The translations under genes were made by a program, and so were the position numbers. Shown one piece after another: positions 1-9,178 of a stretch of DNA of 64,000 nt. Position 1 is the stretch's first letter. Each line of letters begins with the position of its first letter. The notes beneath the pieces are model-generated. The model was not told where the DNA came from, did not search any database, and saw nothing but the letters and a program-made list of their open reading frames with translations. Source of the DNA: Polytrichum commune (taxonomy: Eukaryota; Streptophyta; Polytrichopsida; Polytrichales; Polytrichaceae); assembly GCA_950295325.1 (NCBI GenBank), contig OX485807.1, forward strand, positions 26,075,666-26,139,665. Reading direction: 5' to 3'.

Positions 1-570
1 AGATTCCCTGGGTTCTATGACCTTAATAATCCACTTACATAGTAGGCTGGTCTTAGCCGCTTCTGGGTCTACTAACCCTAAGTCTTCATATTTATTCTTT
101 AAGCAACATTCTCTCCAATTAAGTCTAGTGCGTGTAAGTTGTTTTTTTCCTGACCATAGGTAGTTGCGAATCGCTCCTCTGATTTTGTTTAAGATTTTGT
201 TTGTTCCTCCCCACACCATTATGAAGAACCATAAAGTAGAGAATAACACTTGGTAACATATGACTACTCGTCCAGCAAGTGAAAGTTTCCTTGTGCTCCA
301 ATAATCTAGTTTTTTGGCAATTTTCCGATAAAGAAAATTGTTTACATCCTTGGTATTGAAATTTAACCCGAATGGGGTGCCTAGGAGTTTGGACAGGTCT
401 CCCTCCTCCGTCCACTGCCAGTTGTACCCATTCAGCCACTCCGGTTTGTATGTGAACTTATCAAACCAATATGCACATGACTTCTCCCAATTGATTTCCA
501 TTCCCGAGGCCGTACTAAAAACCTTATGATTTATGAACAAGAGCTCATCGTTTGGAATTGAGAGTCTCAT
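1..570 (-). pseudogene. LINE (non-LTR) reverse transcriptase C-terminal fragment
   Basis: The minus strand is open for about 190 codons from an ATG at 570-568 to the window edge. The translation is typical of the end of a plant LINE reverse transcriptase and its following region: 'ASGMEINWEKS', then 'LLGTPFG', 'KLDYWSTRKLSLAGRVVI', 'IRNYLWSG', 'WRECCLKNKYEDLGLVDP' and 'LLCKWIIK'. These are known LINE hallmarks: the thumb region, the LSLAGR block and the W-x-x-x-C / GLGLVDP block. An in-frame stop lies just upstream of the ATG near 583, so the catalytic RT core (YxDD) is missing and the copy looks 5'-truncated. The downstream end lies outside the window. No stop is seen inside the visible part, so the insertion may be fairly young. 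The listed ATG is only the first Met and is probably not a functional start. Confidence 0.8.
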
Positions 571-821
571 GTTTGGGCCTTTAGGCCATTAAGGGTTAAG
601 GGTTTATAAGCTTGCAACAAATTAGTGATAGTGGACCATATTGTGCTGCCAACATGTGACTTTAAAGCCACCAATACAACATTGAGATATCAAGAAAGAA
701 AAACTTTATTTGATAGTCATAGAGTTCTCTGTCTTGGTGTTTGTATGCTTAGTTCTTTATTTTAGGAACCTGACACTACATTTTGTCTATCAACATTGCG
801 GTGGTGTGGGTACCTAACTTA

Positions 822-1803
822 GGGCTGGTTCACACGGGTCCCAAGTCACATGAGGTCCCAAGTCCTAAGTCCCAAGTCACATAAGGTCAATCCATGCAAT
901 CTCGACCATTATGAGCATGGAAGTTGGGACTTACCACTTCACACAGGGTCCTAAGTTCTAAGCCCCAACTTTGACATGAAAGCCTACATGGCATTTCTAG
1001 ATTTTATAATCTAGATGTGCAAATTACTTTATGGAGGGTGAGGCCCTAGGTACACAACTCCCGTATTATATGGTCCTGATTATAATCACTTATAATGCGT
1101 TTTAGTCCAATATTGAATGATACAATTTGTTTTAATGTAGGAAACCCTTGTAGCCCTTCTAACAAGGAATCCAAAAATGTAATTATATATAGGAAATGAA
1201 TATATTTTGAAGCATATAATTGCATTAAAAACCTAATTATGTGTTTTTTTAATACATGTACCATAGGTCAAACTACCCAACTTTTTGGACTTTTAAATAA
1301 AATTTTAACATTGGGAATGAATTATAATTTTAATGGGAGGCAACTATTCGTGGCTTATAATTTTAATGGGAGGTTTAATAAATATGCAACCCAACTTTTT
1401 TTTCATCTCATTTATTTAATTTGGTCTTCACCCAACTTTTTTTTCATCTCGTTTTATTTAATTTGGTCTTTACCCAACTTTTTGATCATTTTAATTTGAT
1501 ATAATTTTTACAAAAGCCGTCCTCTAAGCCGTTTTAAGTACGATGCCCCCTGCATATAATATGGGAGTTGCGTACCCGGAGGCTTGGGACTTGTGTTGTG
1601 AGTTGGGTTGAGCAAAAAGATAGACCCAAGTCTCAACCCAAGTCCGACAAATATTTTTGCTTTAAATAAACAAGATCTGACTTTAATGATAGTTAACCAT
1701 ATTTTAGTGATTACTTGAGGCTCACAAGTTGGGACTTGCCTTCATGGCGCCACTTGCTAACATGAGTGGGACTTGGGACTTGGGACCTTGTGTGTACTGG
1801 CCC
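822..1803. mobile_element. PIF/Harbinger-like TIR element, copy 1 (with nested insertion)
   Basis: The left end reads GGGCTGGTTCACAC and the right end, reverse-complemented, GGGCCAGTACACAC; further in, both ends carry CCCAAGTCC motifs. TTA flanks both sides (819-821 and 1804-1806), which fits the 3-bp TWA target duplication known for PIF/Harbinger and Tourist MITEs. It is about 980 bp, longer than its sibling at 1864-2169, because another TIR element sits inside it (1045-1578). No transposase coding is visible, so it is non-autonomous. Confidence 0.65.
1045..1578. mobile_element. Nested TIR element inside the 822-1803 element
   Basis: The two ends are inverted repeats: left CCTAGGTACACAACTCCC followed by GTATTATATG, right (reverse complement) CGGGTACGCAACTCCC followed by ATATTATATGC. 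GAGGC stands on both sides (1040-1044, 1579-1583) and may be the target duplication. The interior (about 1380-1490) holds a short tandem repeat of a ~45-bp AT-rich unit containing 'cacccaacttttttttcatctcg'-like sequence. The sibling element at 1864-2169 lacks this block, which supports a secondary insertion. Confidence 0.5.
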
Positions 1804-1863
1804 TTAAACTCTAGAGGAAACTGTAGTTTCAAAGAGAATTTATTGTGCCAATTGTGTAAGCAA

Positions 1864-2169
1864 GCGCCGGTTCACATGGGTCCCAAGTCCTAAGTCCTAG
1901 TTCAAACTTCACTTGAGTTCAATCCATGCACTCTCAACCATTGAGAGCATGAAAGTTGGGGCTTACCTCTTCAAATTGTATGAGATGATTGCCTACATGA
2001 CAACATTTTTTGGAGGTGACTTGGCTCCAAAGTTGTGTTGAGAATAGGTTGAGCAAAAAACTAGACCCAACTCTCACCACCATTCCCGAGAACTTTCTGA
2101 ATAGAGCACATTTTAATGGCTCCTTGAGGCTTAAAAGTTGGGACTTGGGACCCCATTGTGAACCGGCCC
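1864..2169. mobile_element. PIF/Harbinger-like MITE, copy 2
   Basis: About 306 bp. The left end GCGCCGGTTCACATGGG and the right end (reverse complement) GGGCCGGTTCACAATGG are near-perfect inverted repeats that continue into CCCAAGTCC. The flanks are CAA on the left and TAA on the right, a decayed 3-bp duplication. The interior shares 'gttgagcaaaaa.tagacccaa' with the larger copy at 822-1803, so both belong to one family. No coding capacity. Confidence 0.65.
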
Positions 2170-2172
2170 TAA

Positions 2173-3089
2173 GTGTGTGGCAGGTGTTAACTTACAGTAT
2201 TCTCCCACTTAAGTATGCACCGGAGCCGTTGGTGCGCACTTAGTTGGTAGGTGCATACTTTGCAGATTTCCATTGAACCAAATGAAAGGAGCGGTTTTTT
2301 TAAATATTGATGACGCAAACAATGAAGAATATTGTATTGTTATGTTGGAGGGACGTTGATGAAGTTCTGGAAATGATACGAATTTGAAGAACCACTTATT
2401 GATGATGAAATTCACCCTATCGAGACATTTGCTAAATCTGAAAGTGCTACCGACTCCAAAGGCTTTGAAGCTTTACACAACATTGTCCTCGACATCCACG
2501 ATCAATTGCTTTGCTCCGATGTTCAAACGGAAGTTGGACAAATGTATGATGAACTGCAATGATTGTTTGAGATGTTTCAATGAAATGTTAACAAATTGAC
2601 ATTGAATGTCAAGCGTAAAAAATCTGTGCACTCTTGACAAATGACTCTGCATGACATGTTCAAACAATAAAGTATGAACCTTGATTTTTATCAAAGAAAG
2701 TACGCATTTAACTGGGATGTGTACTTAAACAGGTGCGTACTTAAGTGAGACATCACTGTAGTTGTTCAGAGCTTTGTCATGCACTGTCCAAATATTCATG
2801 CCAAACTTTCTACAGTAGTTACTCCATGCATATTCCATGCATATGCACGCTGCCGAAGATTCCTCTAATCAATAGACAGGGAGAACCAACTGCTAATTAC
2901 GGATGAAGTGGTTGAAGCTCAAGACTTCAGGGAAGTTACCCATTGTTATAAAGGTATCTATGGAATATATCTCACATTAGTAGAGAAAACCCGGAAGATC
3001 ACAAATATGTAACCCATTTGACAGGATATGCCAAATATCTCCCCTGACGCTGCCTCAAATTGGATTACAGTGAAAGAGCCCAAGGTATG
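2173..3089. other. No gene recognised; low-complexity AT-rich intergenic DNA
   Basis: Only short ORFs with no family resemblance are present. Near 2900-3020 lies a decayed reverse-orientation copy of the dispersed sequence also seen at 9590-9760, 13390-13450 and 20450-20570 (shared 'gatgaa.tggttgaag' and 'gaagatcacaa' stretches). Confidence 0.5.
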
Positions 3090-3425
3090 TGTGCCCAATT
3101 CGGCTACTTATCTTAATCGGACACTCATTTTTTACTGGTATGACGTTAGTGTGGCTTCAGGAATGGACACCACAAACAGATGTGTTTAAAAGAGATTGGA
3201 CTATGTGCCAAAATTATGACATACATTCTAGGTTTAAAAGCCAGCATAATTGGGGAACTTGTGATAGCACCATTTAACGAGCATGAAAAGAAAATCTTCG
3301 CTTTGATATTGAATAAGTTATTCATATGAGCTCTGAAAAAGTGTATATGGTCTTGATTCGGATTTACCAACCATCTCTCATACTGATTGTGTATTTCATA
3401 CTACAAGAGAAGTGGGCTAATTGAT
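3090..3425 (+). repeat. Dispersed repeat (family R), degenerate copy
   Basis: This contains the block 'gtttaaaagagattggact' at about 3184-3202, which recurs in 30225-30275 and 47085-47125 in the same orientation and, inverted, near 10330-10375, 25855-25905 and 47770-47812. Its 3' half (3240-3425) also matches the arms of the foldback element at 47545-48245. No coding sequence. Confidence 0.5.
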
Positions 3426-3429
3426 AAGT

Positions 3430-3852
3430 GTAACCAATCAAGACACATCTACCTTGTGAAGCTCAGATTGGAACTCTAATTGATTCGCCGAGCATAAAGA
3501 AAACAAGATGCGGTGCTGCTGATCAATATGATTGCCATATCTGGAACTGAGTTTCTCTTGCGCAAGCAATCCGAAGTCTGTAGAGATCAATGGAATTAAT
3601 GTTGCTAGTTGCAAACGCGCAGTCGAGTAGAGCGTCTCCCAGTCTTTATTGGGAATCACGAGGGCCCTGAGATTCATCACCTCTGTCAATTGTGACAGGT
3701 GTAGATAGCATGACTTGGTAACGCAAAAGAGGCCACGAAACATCAAGCAATCCACTGAACAATAAACTGCAAACACACTTGATAGAAAACTAATGCTAGT
3801 TGCAAACGTGCAATAGAGAGAGAGGTTACTAAAGGGTTGCACAGTCTTTATT
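3430..3852 (-). repeat. Duplicated germin-like 3' UTR segments
   Basis: Two copies of a germin 3' UTR motif are present. 3795-3870 is the 3' end of the 4063-4719 gene; 3600-3660 is a second copy. Both contain, on the plus strand, 'gctagttgcaaac' followed by 'cagtctttattg', i.e. AATAAA in the transcript sense. The same motif recurs near 7015-7075, 7465-7525 and 8110-8155. The extra copy points to a further, lost germin unit downstream. Confidence 0.5.
3847..3852 (-). terminator. Poly(A) signal of germin-like gene 1
   Basis: AATAAA on the minus strand, 211 bp past the stop codon. The second germin gene has AATAAA at the matching distance (217 bp), which supports the assignment. Confidence 0.5.
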
Positions 3853-4062
3853 GCGGATGGCATTCAAGGAATTGCGGCAATTGGCCGTCTGGAAAAAATG
3901 AGTATGTGCTTGCAAAAACCGAGCTGCAGAACTTCTTGCATTCTCGACTACATGTTAGCAAGCCGTGTGTGGAATCCTACGAGCTTGACTACGTGGCCAG
4001 CAAAATGTAGACACAAAACTGGCCTGGAGATCCAAATTTCCCGGTAGCTGTCTGCTGTTGAT

Positions 4063-4719
4063 TTACATGGCTGGCTGGAAAGCCTTCTTGATGGCGTGCA
4101 CCTGCTCGGTGGTGATGCCGAAGCCCTTGCTCAGAACCTCGTCCTTGATCTCGGGAGTGGATCCGAACAATGCCGAAGCCATCAATTGCACACCCGGGTT
4201 CTGGCCGTTCAACACGGACACGGACACGGCGTGTCCGCCACCAACGTTCAGCTGGAAGTGCACCAGACCCCTGGGGAACAGCCACACGTCTCCCTTCTTC
4301 AACGTGGCGGAGAACAGCTTTCCTGCGGTGTCTACGAAACCGACGTACAGCTCGCCCTTGGTCACGTAGATCACTTCGGAAGCGCGGGGGTGAGTGTGTG
4401 CGGGCACCAATCCACCCTTGGCGTAGTCGAAGCGGGCGAGCGACAATCCCTGGCTGTTGAGCGCGGGGTAGTTAACTCCAGCGAACCCGGGGGTGACTGC
4501 AATGCCGAGGGGGTTGTTGGTGTCGGCAGCGTTGCGGAGACCGCTGAACAAAAAGTCGGAGGATTGGACCATCGAGGCAGCCTTGCAAGGGAGACCGTTC
4601 ACCATCACGGAGCTCTTCAAGTCACCGACGCAGTAGTCATTGATGGGATCGGCGTCTGCGGCGAAAGCCACAGCGACGAACATCGCGAACGCCGCACAAG
4701 CCACAAGAAGTCTCGCCAT
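4063..4719 (-). CDS. Germin-like protein 1 (secreted cupin)
   Basis: An intron-less gene of 218 codons. Germin-like proteins are secreted, metal-binding cupins of the cell wall; some have oxalate oxidase or superoxide dismutase activity. Residues 1-21 form a signal peptide (hydrophobic, ending VAFA-A). Cys30 and Cys45 are the N-terminal disulfide pair of the family. The first cupin box has His108, His110 and Glu115 (AHTHPRASE); the fourth metal ligand is His154 in 'FPRGLVHFQLN'. All four metal ligands are present, so the fold should be functional. Length and layout are normal for the family. Oxalate oxidase activity cannot be read from the sequence. It is 98% identical in protein to the copy at 8370-9026 (differences: P70S, S93A, I117L and one near the C-terminus, KKA/KKV). 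The start is the ATG before the signal peptide; long antisense ORFs over it are codon-usage shadows. Confidence 0.92.
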   Translation of the reverse strand: MARLLVACAAFAMFVAVAFAADADPINDYCVGDLKSSVMVNGLPCKAASMVQSSDFLFSGLRNAADTNNPLGIAVTPGFAGVNYPALNSQGLSLARFDYAKGGLVPAHTHPRASEVIYVTKGELYVGFVDTAGKLFSATLKKGDVWLFPRGLVHFQLNVGGGHAVSVSVLNGQNPGVQLMASALFGSTPEIKDEVLSKGFGITTEQVHAIKKAFQPAM

Positions 4720-4846
4720 AGTTCCTGCTCCTGAATTTCAAATTCGAAATGCCAAGCTCCTGTTACCGGTGGATGGATTGACCTTCGAAGTAGTGAAATT
4801 GGCGATGGAATTGGTTGAGCTTGATCTGAAGCAGAGATGGCGAGTG

Positions 4847-4875
4847 TTATAAAGATGAAGAGACGCCGAGTTTAT
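4847..4875 (-). promoter_or_regulatory. Core promoter of germin-like gene 1
   Basis: On the minus strand a TATA-like TTTATAA (4847-4853) lies about 130 bp before the ATG. Just upstream is a block AAACTCGGCGTCTC. Both elements and their spacing are repeated in front of the second germin gene (9147-9178), where the surrounding 5' UTR has diverged, so they are probably functional. Confidence 0.5.
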
Positions 4876-4892
4876 CGCCTTTACAGTTGGTG

Positions 4893-5531
4893 TCTTCAAG
4901 CGAGGCCAGGCCTAGACATCCACCTCTTTGAGCTTGGCCCTACCACTATTAGCCGAGGTAAAAACGCAGACAATTTTATCATCGCATATAGACTTCTTTT
5001 CTAGGAAAATTTAACTTCTTCATTATCATTAGAAATCTCAAATTGGTGTAGAGGAACCCACTTCACCAATAAAAAAGAGGTAAAGAAGAATCTAGTGAGA
5101 ACATGACCCCATAGGTTTGTGATTTTATTCCAGTGTCTGTGGAGATTTTTGGGCATGAATGGTCGAGATCCTAATGTTTTAAGTCCAACCGGTTACATCT
5201 TGAAAATTTTCAGTGTATTTTTCTTAAATTGGTGAATACTCTATCAATGCTTCGAAAATAATAGTGTTTATTTTTTCGGGTTGAAGTGTTAAACTTCAAC
5301 CGGTTATTTCTCAAACCCAACCAGTTCATCTGTAACAAGCAGTCGGTTTCCCCCTGGGTTAAGGGGTTCCTCTACACTAATTTGGGACTTCTAATGTTAA
5401 TGTCTGGGTTCAAATTTCCGTAGCAAAGAAGTCCATATGCTGTGATAAAATTGTCTGCGTTTTCATCTCGGGTAATAGTGGTAGGAGTCCAGCTCAAAGA
5501 GGTGGACGTCTAGCACCTGGCTGGCCTTAAA
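4893..5531. mobile_element. Long-TIR (foldback/MULE-like) element in the germin 1 promoter
   Basis: The ends are inverted repeats about 165 bp long: from 'ggccaggcc' through 'ccacctctttgagct', 'ctaccactatta', 'acgcagacaattttatca' and 'tgtagaggaaccc', matched in reverse at 5360-5531. GTG flanks both sides (4890-4892, 5532-5534). The orthologous promoter of germin 2 is uninterrupted at the equivalent point (about 9205-9213), giving a paralogous empty site. The interior carries an 'aaccggtt' repeat also present near 9610, 9720 and 13430-13680. No transposase is seen. It separates the germin 1 core promoter from its distal part (5560-5700), which still aligns with 9225-9345. Confidence 0.65.
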
Positions 5532-5559
5532 GTGAGGATTCCGCATGTGGCTTGGAAGT

Positions 5560-5700
5560 GTTGTTGCAGGTGCTGCAAATGCGGGATCTGCTAAACCTGT
5601 CGCAGTGAAAGCTCAAAGGTGCGGATCAGGAGCAGCTGGAAAGCTCAGCGGGAGTCGGCATAGTTACCCGCCTGCCCAGGCCATGTGAAAATGCCGCCAA
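5560..5700 (-). promoter_or_regulatory. Distal germin 1 upstream region, displaced
   Basis: This aligns with 9225-9345 upstream of germin 2: 'tgctgcaaatgcgg', 'aggtgcggatcag.agcagctggaaag' and 'gagtcggcatagttaccc' are shared. Conservation between paralogs whose 5' UTRs differ suggests regulatory content. In gene 1 it has been pushed about 640 bp further away by the 4893-5531 element. Confidence 0.35.
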
Positions 5701-6571
5701 ATTTAATGGTAAAGTAGAAAACCCAAAACTTTCCCATGGCTCTAGATAGGTTGCAACTCCTTCTCCACCACGTATTTTCGCACTGTCAATGTGCAAGGTG
5801 CCTTGAAATTCCATGACCTCTGTGGACAATATCTAGGATCGGTGTAAATGGTATCGCTGGTGAGAGTGGTGCATCTACTCTTACTTACTTATAAAATATT
5901 GAGAGAAAGATGATGAACTTCAGGGCCCGTGTGAATGGAATGACATTCCCACAATTGTGGCAAGATGTATGGGTCCTGCCTTGTTTACACACTTAGCACT
6001 TTGCCGTTGTTGTAGTAATAAGACAAACTTTGCCGTGCTAACAGAAGAACGCGAGAGAAGCAAAGGAGGAAGAAGGAGAATTTTATTTTGCCATTGCACC
6101 CAAGTTGTCATCCACCTTGACAATGGCAATTTCAAGTGATGTTGTGACAGTCCTACGGCAATTGCAATGTCATACAATTGGCTCCCATCACTTTGGCATA
6201 AAGCTTGACAAAGTTTTTTGGTTTAAAAAACTCAAAAAATATATATTAATATTTTTTTGGTAAACACAAGAGACGTGTGGCCAGCATCTTAGTTTTTCTG
6301 TCAAGTAGAGAGAAGATTTCACGGCTAGGTATTGAACCACCAACCACGCCATTTGGTATTAGATACCTCTCCATGCTATTATCTGATAGTTTAGGGTAAT
6401 CTCGGACAAAGCTTTAGGCAAAGTTGAAGGATTAAGCTTTATGTTGCAAACATGTTCCCATAGTTCTTTTTAGGATTTTCTTTTAATGACTTCCACATAT
6501 TGAAGTGTAGCACCTTCTTGAAGATGAATGATCACATAAGAAGGCCCACAGTACATTAGATATATTATTGG

Positions 6572-6665
6572 AATCCCTTCTTGATGGTGTAGGGATGGTG
6601 TGCACCTACTCAGTGCTGAAGCCGAAACCCTGGCCCTTGTCAATGACAACACCTCATCAATGTGG
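6572..6665 (-). pseudogene. Germin-like C-terminal relic (copy C)
   Basis: The minus strand can be aligned with the last ~30 codons of the germin genes ('EIKDEVLSKGFGITTEQVHAIKK'), reading 'IDEVLSLT..GFGFSTE' and then a stop in place of the Gln codon, followed by an internal insertion before the 'IKK' part. The premature TAG and frame loss show it is dead. The rest of the gene is gone; a MITE (6679-6909) abuts it on the upstream side. Confidence 0.7.
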
Positions 6666-6678
6666 ATGGTATTCACTA

Positions 6679-6909
6679 CACTGATTATCCCAATTAGTGC
6701 ATGTTACTATTCAAAGTTACTATTCAAAGTTACGCAGTGCTATACCTATTTAATGAGCATGTAATATTTTATCAAGCAAAGTCATTTATGTTCTATAATG
6801 TCCGAACAACCTATTGAACTTTTGTTAGTGTAAATTGAGTACTTGAGTACAATGTTATCGCACTGCATAACTCCGAATAGTAACACACATTGAATTGGGA
6901 TAATCAGTG
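6679..6909. mobile_element. TA-flanked MITE
   Basis: A 231-bp element with terminal inverted repeats CACTGATTATCCCAATT at both ends, then a common 'GTTACTATTC' a few bases further in. TA dinucleotides flank it (6677-6678, 6910-6911), as for Tc1/mariner-type MITEs. A second left end of the same family occurs at 12757-12780. No coding capacity. Confidence 0.7.
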
Positions 6910-7067
6910 TAGTGGAAGTGGGCAATCTACCACCCTACTAGACATTGAGTAAGTAGAGGTCATCAACACCAAGCAATCCCACTGCAAACACACTGACAGG
7001 AATGATATCGATGCATGTTGGTGGTTGTAAAATTGTAATCGAGTGAGGTGATGAGAATTTGCCAGTC

Positions 7068-7073
7068 TTTATT
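7068..7073 (-). terminator. Orphan germin poly(A) signal
   Basis: AATAAA on the minus strand in a germin-like 3' UTR copy (7015-7090), 153 bp past the end of the germin relic at 7226-7291. It belongs to the decayed copy B. Confidence 0.4.
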
Positions 7074-7189
7074 GAGCATAGACATTCAAACGAGTGCGGA
7101 AATCCACAGAGGCGCTATTAAAAGTTCATGATTCAACTTTGTCCCAATATCCACAATCTTGATAGCTGGTTGCATTCGGTTATCCACTC

Positions 7190-7194
7190 AATAA

Positions 7195-7231
<37 letters not shown>
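7190..7231. repeat. (TA)n microsatellite
   Basis: An uninterrupted run of about 16 TA units plus an imperfect left part, directly abutting the germin relic at 7226-7291. Confidence 0.9.
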
Positions 7232-7235
<4 letters not shown>

Positions 7236-7291
7236 GCTGGATACTGTTCTTGATGGCATGCACCTTCTCATTGCTGATGCCAAAGTCCACC
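7226..7291 (-). pseudogene. Germin-like C-terminal relic (copy B)
   Basis: The minus strand reads 'FGISNEKVHAIKNSIQPT', aligned with 'FGITTEQVHAIKKAFQPA' at the C-terminus of the intact germins. The frame is still open over this segment but nothing upstream resembles the cupin core, so only the tail survives. Its 3' UTR with AATAAA is at 7015-7090. Confidence 0.7.
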
Positions 7292-7464
7292 AATCCAAGC
7301 AATCACAAAGGCCCTGATTTGCATCACCAGCATCTATCCTAGACATCGGGGACAGAGGTGGTGAGCCTATGAGGCTCCTGTGAACCAATCACACTGCATA
7401 CAGACTTATGAGCCACCAAGACCATGCAGTCTCACTGCGAGTTCACAACAGTTACTGCTAGTAG

Positions 7465-7530
7465 TGTTGCTAGTTGCAACATGCAATTGGCGAGTATAGC
7501 GAATGCCAGTCTCTCTTGAGGATAACATGG
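7465..7530 (-). repeat. Germin 3' UTR relic (copy D)
   Basis: On the plus strand 'gttgctagttgcaacatgcaa' and 'gcgaatgccagtctc' match the 3' UTR segments at 3600-3660 and 8110-8155. The AATAAA itself has decayed. No coding remnant is seen beside it. Confidence 0.4.
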
Positions 7531-8147
7531 AAATTGTTGCTGCTATTGGCTGTCTAAACAAGGGGTTAATTGAAAAAATGAGCTGCAATCGCACTTCCAG
7601 TCTCGACAGTATGATCGCAATCACTGAGCAGAGGCCTGAAGGCGATGAATGCATGGATAATCTATGTGAGAAATGTGATGGGGAATAATCTGTTATGTTC
7701 GAGGGGAGGGTCTGATCGCGAAGCTACAACTTGCATGATTAGACAAAAGCACCACCAGGAATGGGGCTGAGTTGAATTCAAAGGAGCGTTAAATTAACTC
7801 TGCAGTACGTCAATCTTCGTCACTTCACATGAAGCCCTCAATGAGAACCTCAAATGAAGCTCAGAGGTCAGTATGAAGGGACTGTCTCTCACGGATGTAA
7901 ATTGTACCAAATTCATATGAGAATACATATAACACTGTCTTTAAATAGTAAGAGTCAGGACGTTACATTTTACTTTCTCAGGGCTCTCATGAGTGATCAC
8001 TATAAAACACGATTAACATTCTATCCAATTGTAGATGTGCAATACAGAAAGGCAGTGCGACAAATGAAGGAGAGGCAGTAATGTGCAAATCCAATGTAAC
8101 ATTTTCTTTTGCAAATGTGCAATCATCGAGTACAACGAATGTCGTTC

Positions 8148-8153
8148 TTTATT
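8148..8153 (-). terminator. Poly(A) signal of germin-like gene 2
   Basis: AATAAA on the minus strand, 217 bp past the stop, matching the position in gene 1. Confidence 0.5.
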
Positions 8154-8369
8154 GAAAAAAATATTGCGGCACTTGACCGTCTGTAATAGAATGGAGAATT
8201 GCAAAGATTGACCTGCAACGACAGTTGCCGTCTCAAAAATGCTATGCGCAAATCATGTTAAGTAAATCCTAAAAGCCTAACTGCAAGCCAGCAAAATCTA
8301 GACACAAAACTGGCCTGGAGTCTCAATTCTCAATGTAGCTGGTAGCCAACATGCACTACAGTGACTCAT

Positions 8370-9026
8370 TTACATAGCTGGCTGGAAAACCTTCTTGATG
8401 GCGTGCACCTGCTCGGTGGTGATGCCGAAGCCCTTGCTCAGAACCTCGTCCTTGATCTCGGGAGTGGATCCGAACAATGCCGAAGCCATCAATTGCACAC
8501 CCGGGTTCTGGCCGTTCAACACGGACACGGACACGGCGTGTCCGCCACCAACGTTCAGCTGGAAGTGCACCAAACCCCTGGGGAACAGCCACACGTCTCC
8601 CTTCTTCAACGTGGCGGAGAACAGCTTTCCTGCGGTGTCGACGAAACCGACGTACAGCTCACCCTTGGTCACGTAGAGCACTTCGGAAGCGCGGGGGTGA
8701 GTGTGTGCGGGCACCAATCCTCCCTTGGCATAGTCGAAGCGGGCGAGCGCCAATCCCTGGCTGTTGAGCGCGGGGTAGTTAACTCCAGCGAACCCGGGGG
8801 TGACTGCAATACCGAGAGAGTTGTTGGTGTCGGCAGCGTTGCGGAGACCGCTGAACAGAAAGTCGGAAGATTGCACCATCGAGGCAGCCTTGCAAGGGAG
8901 ACCGTTCACCATCACAGAGCTCTTCAAGTCACCGACGCAGTAGTCATTGATGGGATCGGCGTCTGCGGCGAAAGCCACAGCGACGAACATCGCGAACGCC
9001 GCACAAGCCACAAGAAGTCTCGCCAT
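8370..9026 (-). CDS. Germin-like protein 2 (secreted cupin)
   Basis: An intron-less paralog of the 4063-4719 gene with 218 codons and four amino-acid differences. The signal peptide, Cys30/Cys45 and the metal ligands His108, His110, Glu115 and His154 are all kept. The ATG at 9026-9024 is chosen because the signal peptide starts there; the open frame runs 12 codons further upstream without an ATG, through the 5' UTR. The coding regions of the two genes differ at roughly 16-20 nucleotides by eye, whereas the 3' and 5' UTRs differ much more, so conversion or strong selection is likely. Expected role: an apoplastic Mn-binding germin, possibly acting in wall or stress responses. Confidence 0.92.
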   Translation of the reverse strand: MARLLVACAAFAMFVAVAFAADADPINDYCVGDLKSSVMVNGLPCKAASMVQSSDFLFSGLRNAADTNNSLGIAVTPGFAGVNYPALNSQGLALARFDYAKGGLVPAHTHPRASEVLYVTKGELYVGFVDTAGKLFSATLKKGDVWLFPRGLVHFQLNVGGGHAVSVSVLNGQNPGVQLMASALFGSTPEIKDEVLSKGFGITTEQVHAIKKVFQPAM

Positions 9027-9146
9027 GGCTCCTGCTCCTGAATTTTCAAATTTCAAATACAAATTCTATGAACTCCGAGAGTTTGTGAGGACTGGTGAAG
9101 CTGCAGAAATCGAGATAAAGCTTGAATTGGGAGCTGAATGGCGCCC

Positions 9147-9178
9147 TTATAAAGGGTTGAAGAGACGCCGAGTTTATT
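9147..9178 (-). promoter_or_regulatory. Core promoter of germin-like gene 2
   Basis: TTTATAA (9147-9153, minus strand) about 123 bp before the ATG, followed upstream by the AAACTCGGCGTCTC block shared with gene 1. Confidence 0.5.

Noticed and set aside
4096-4734. Long plus-strand ORF (212 codons) over germin 1, and its twin at 8361-9041
   Set aside because: They mirror GC-rich codon use of the real germins on the minus strand; the translations are His/Glu/Gly-rich without any domain, and the minus-strand products are full cupins.
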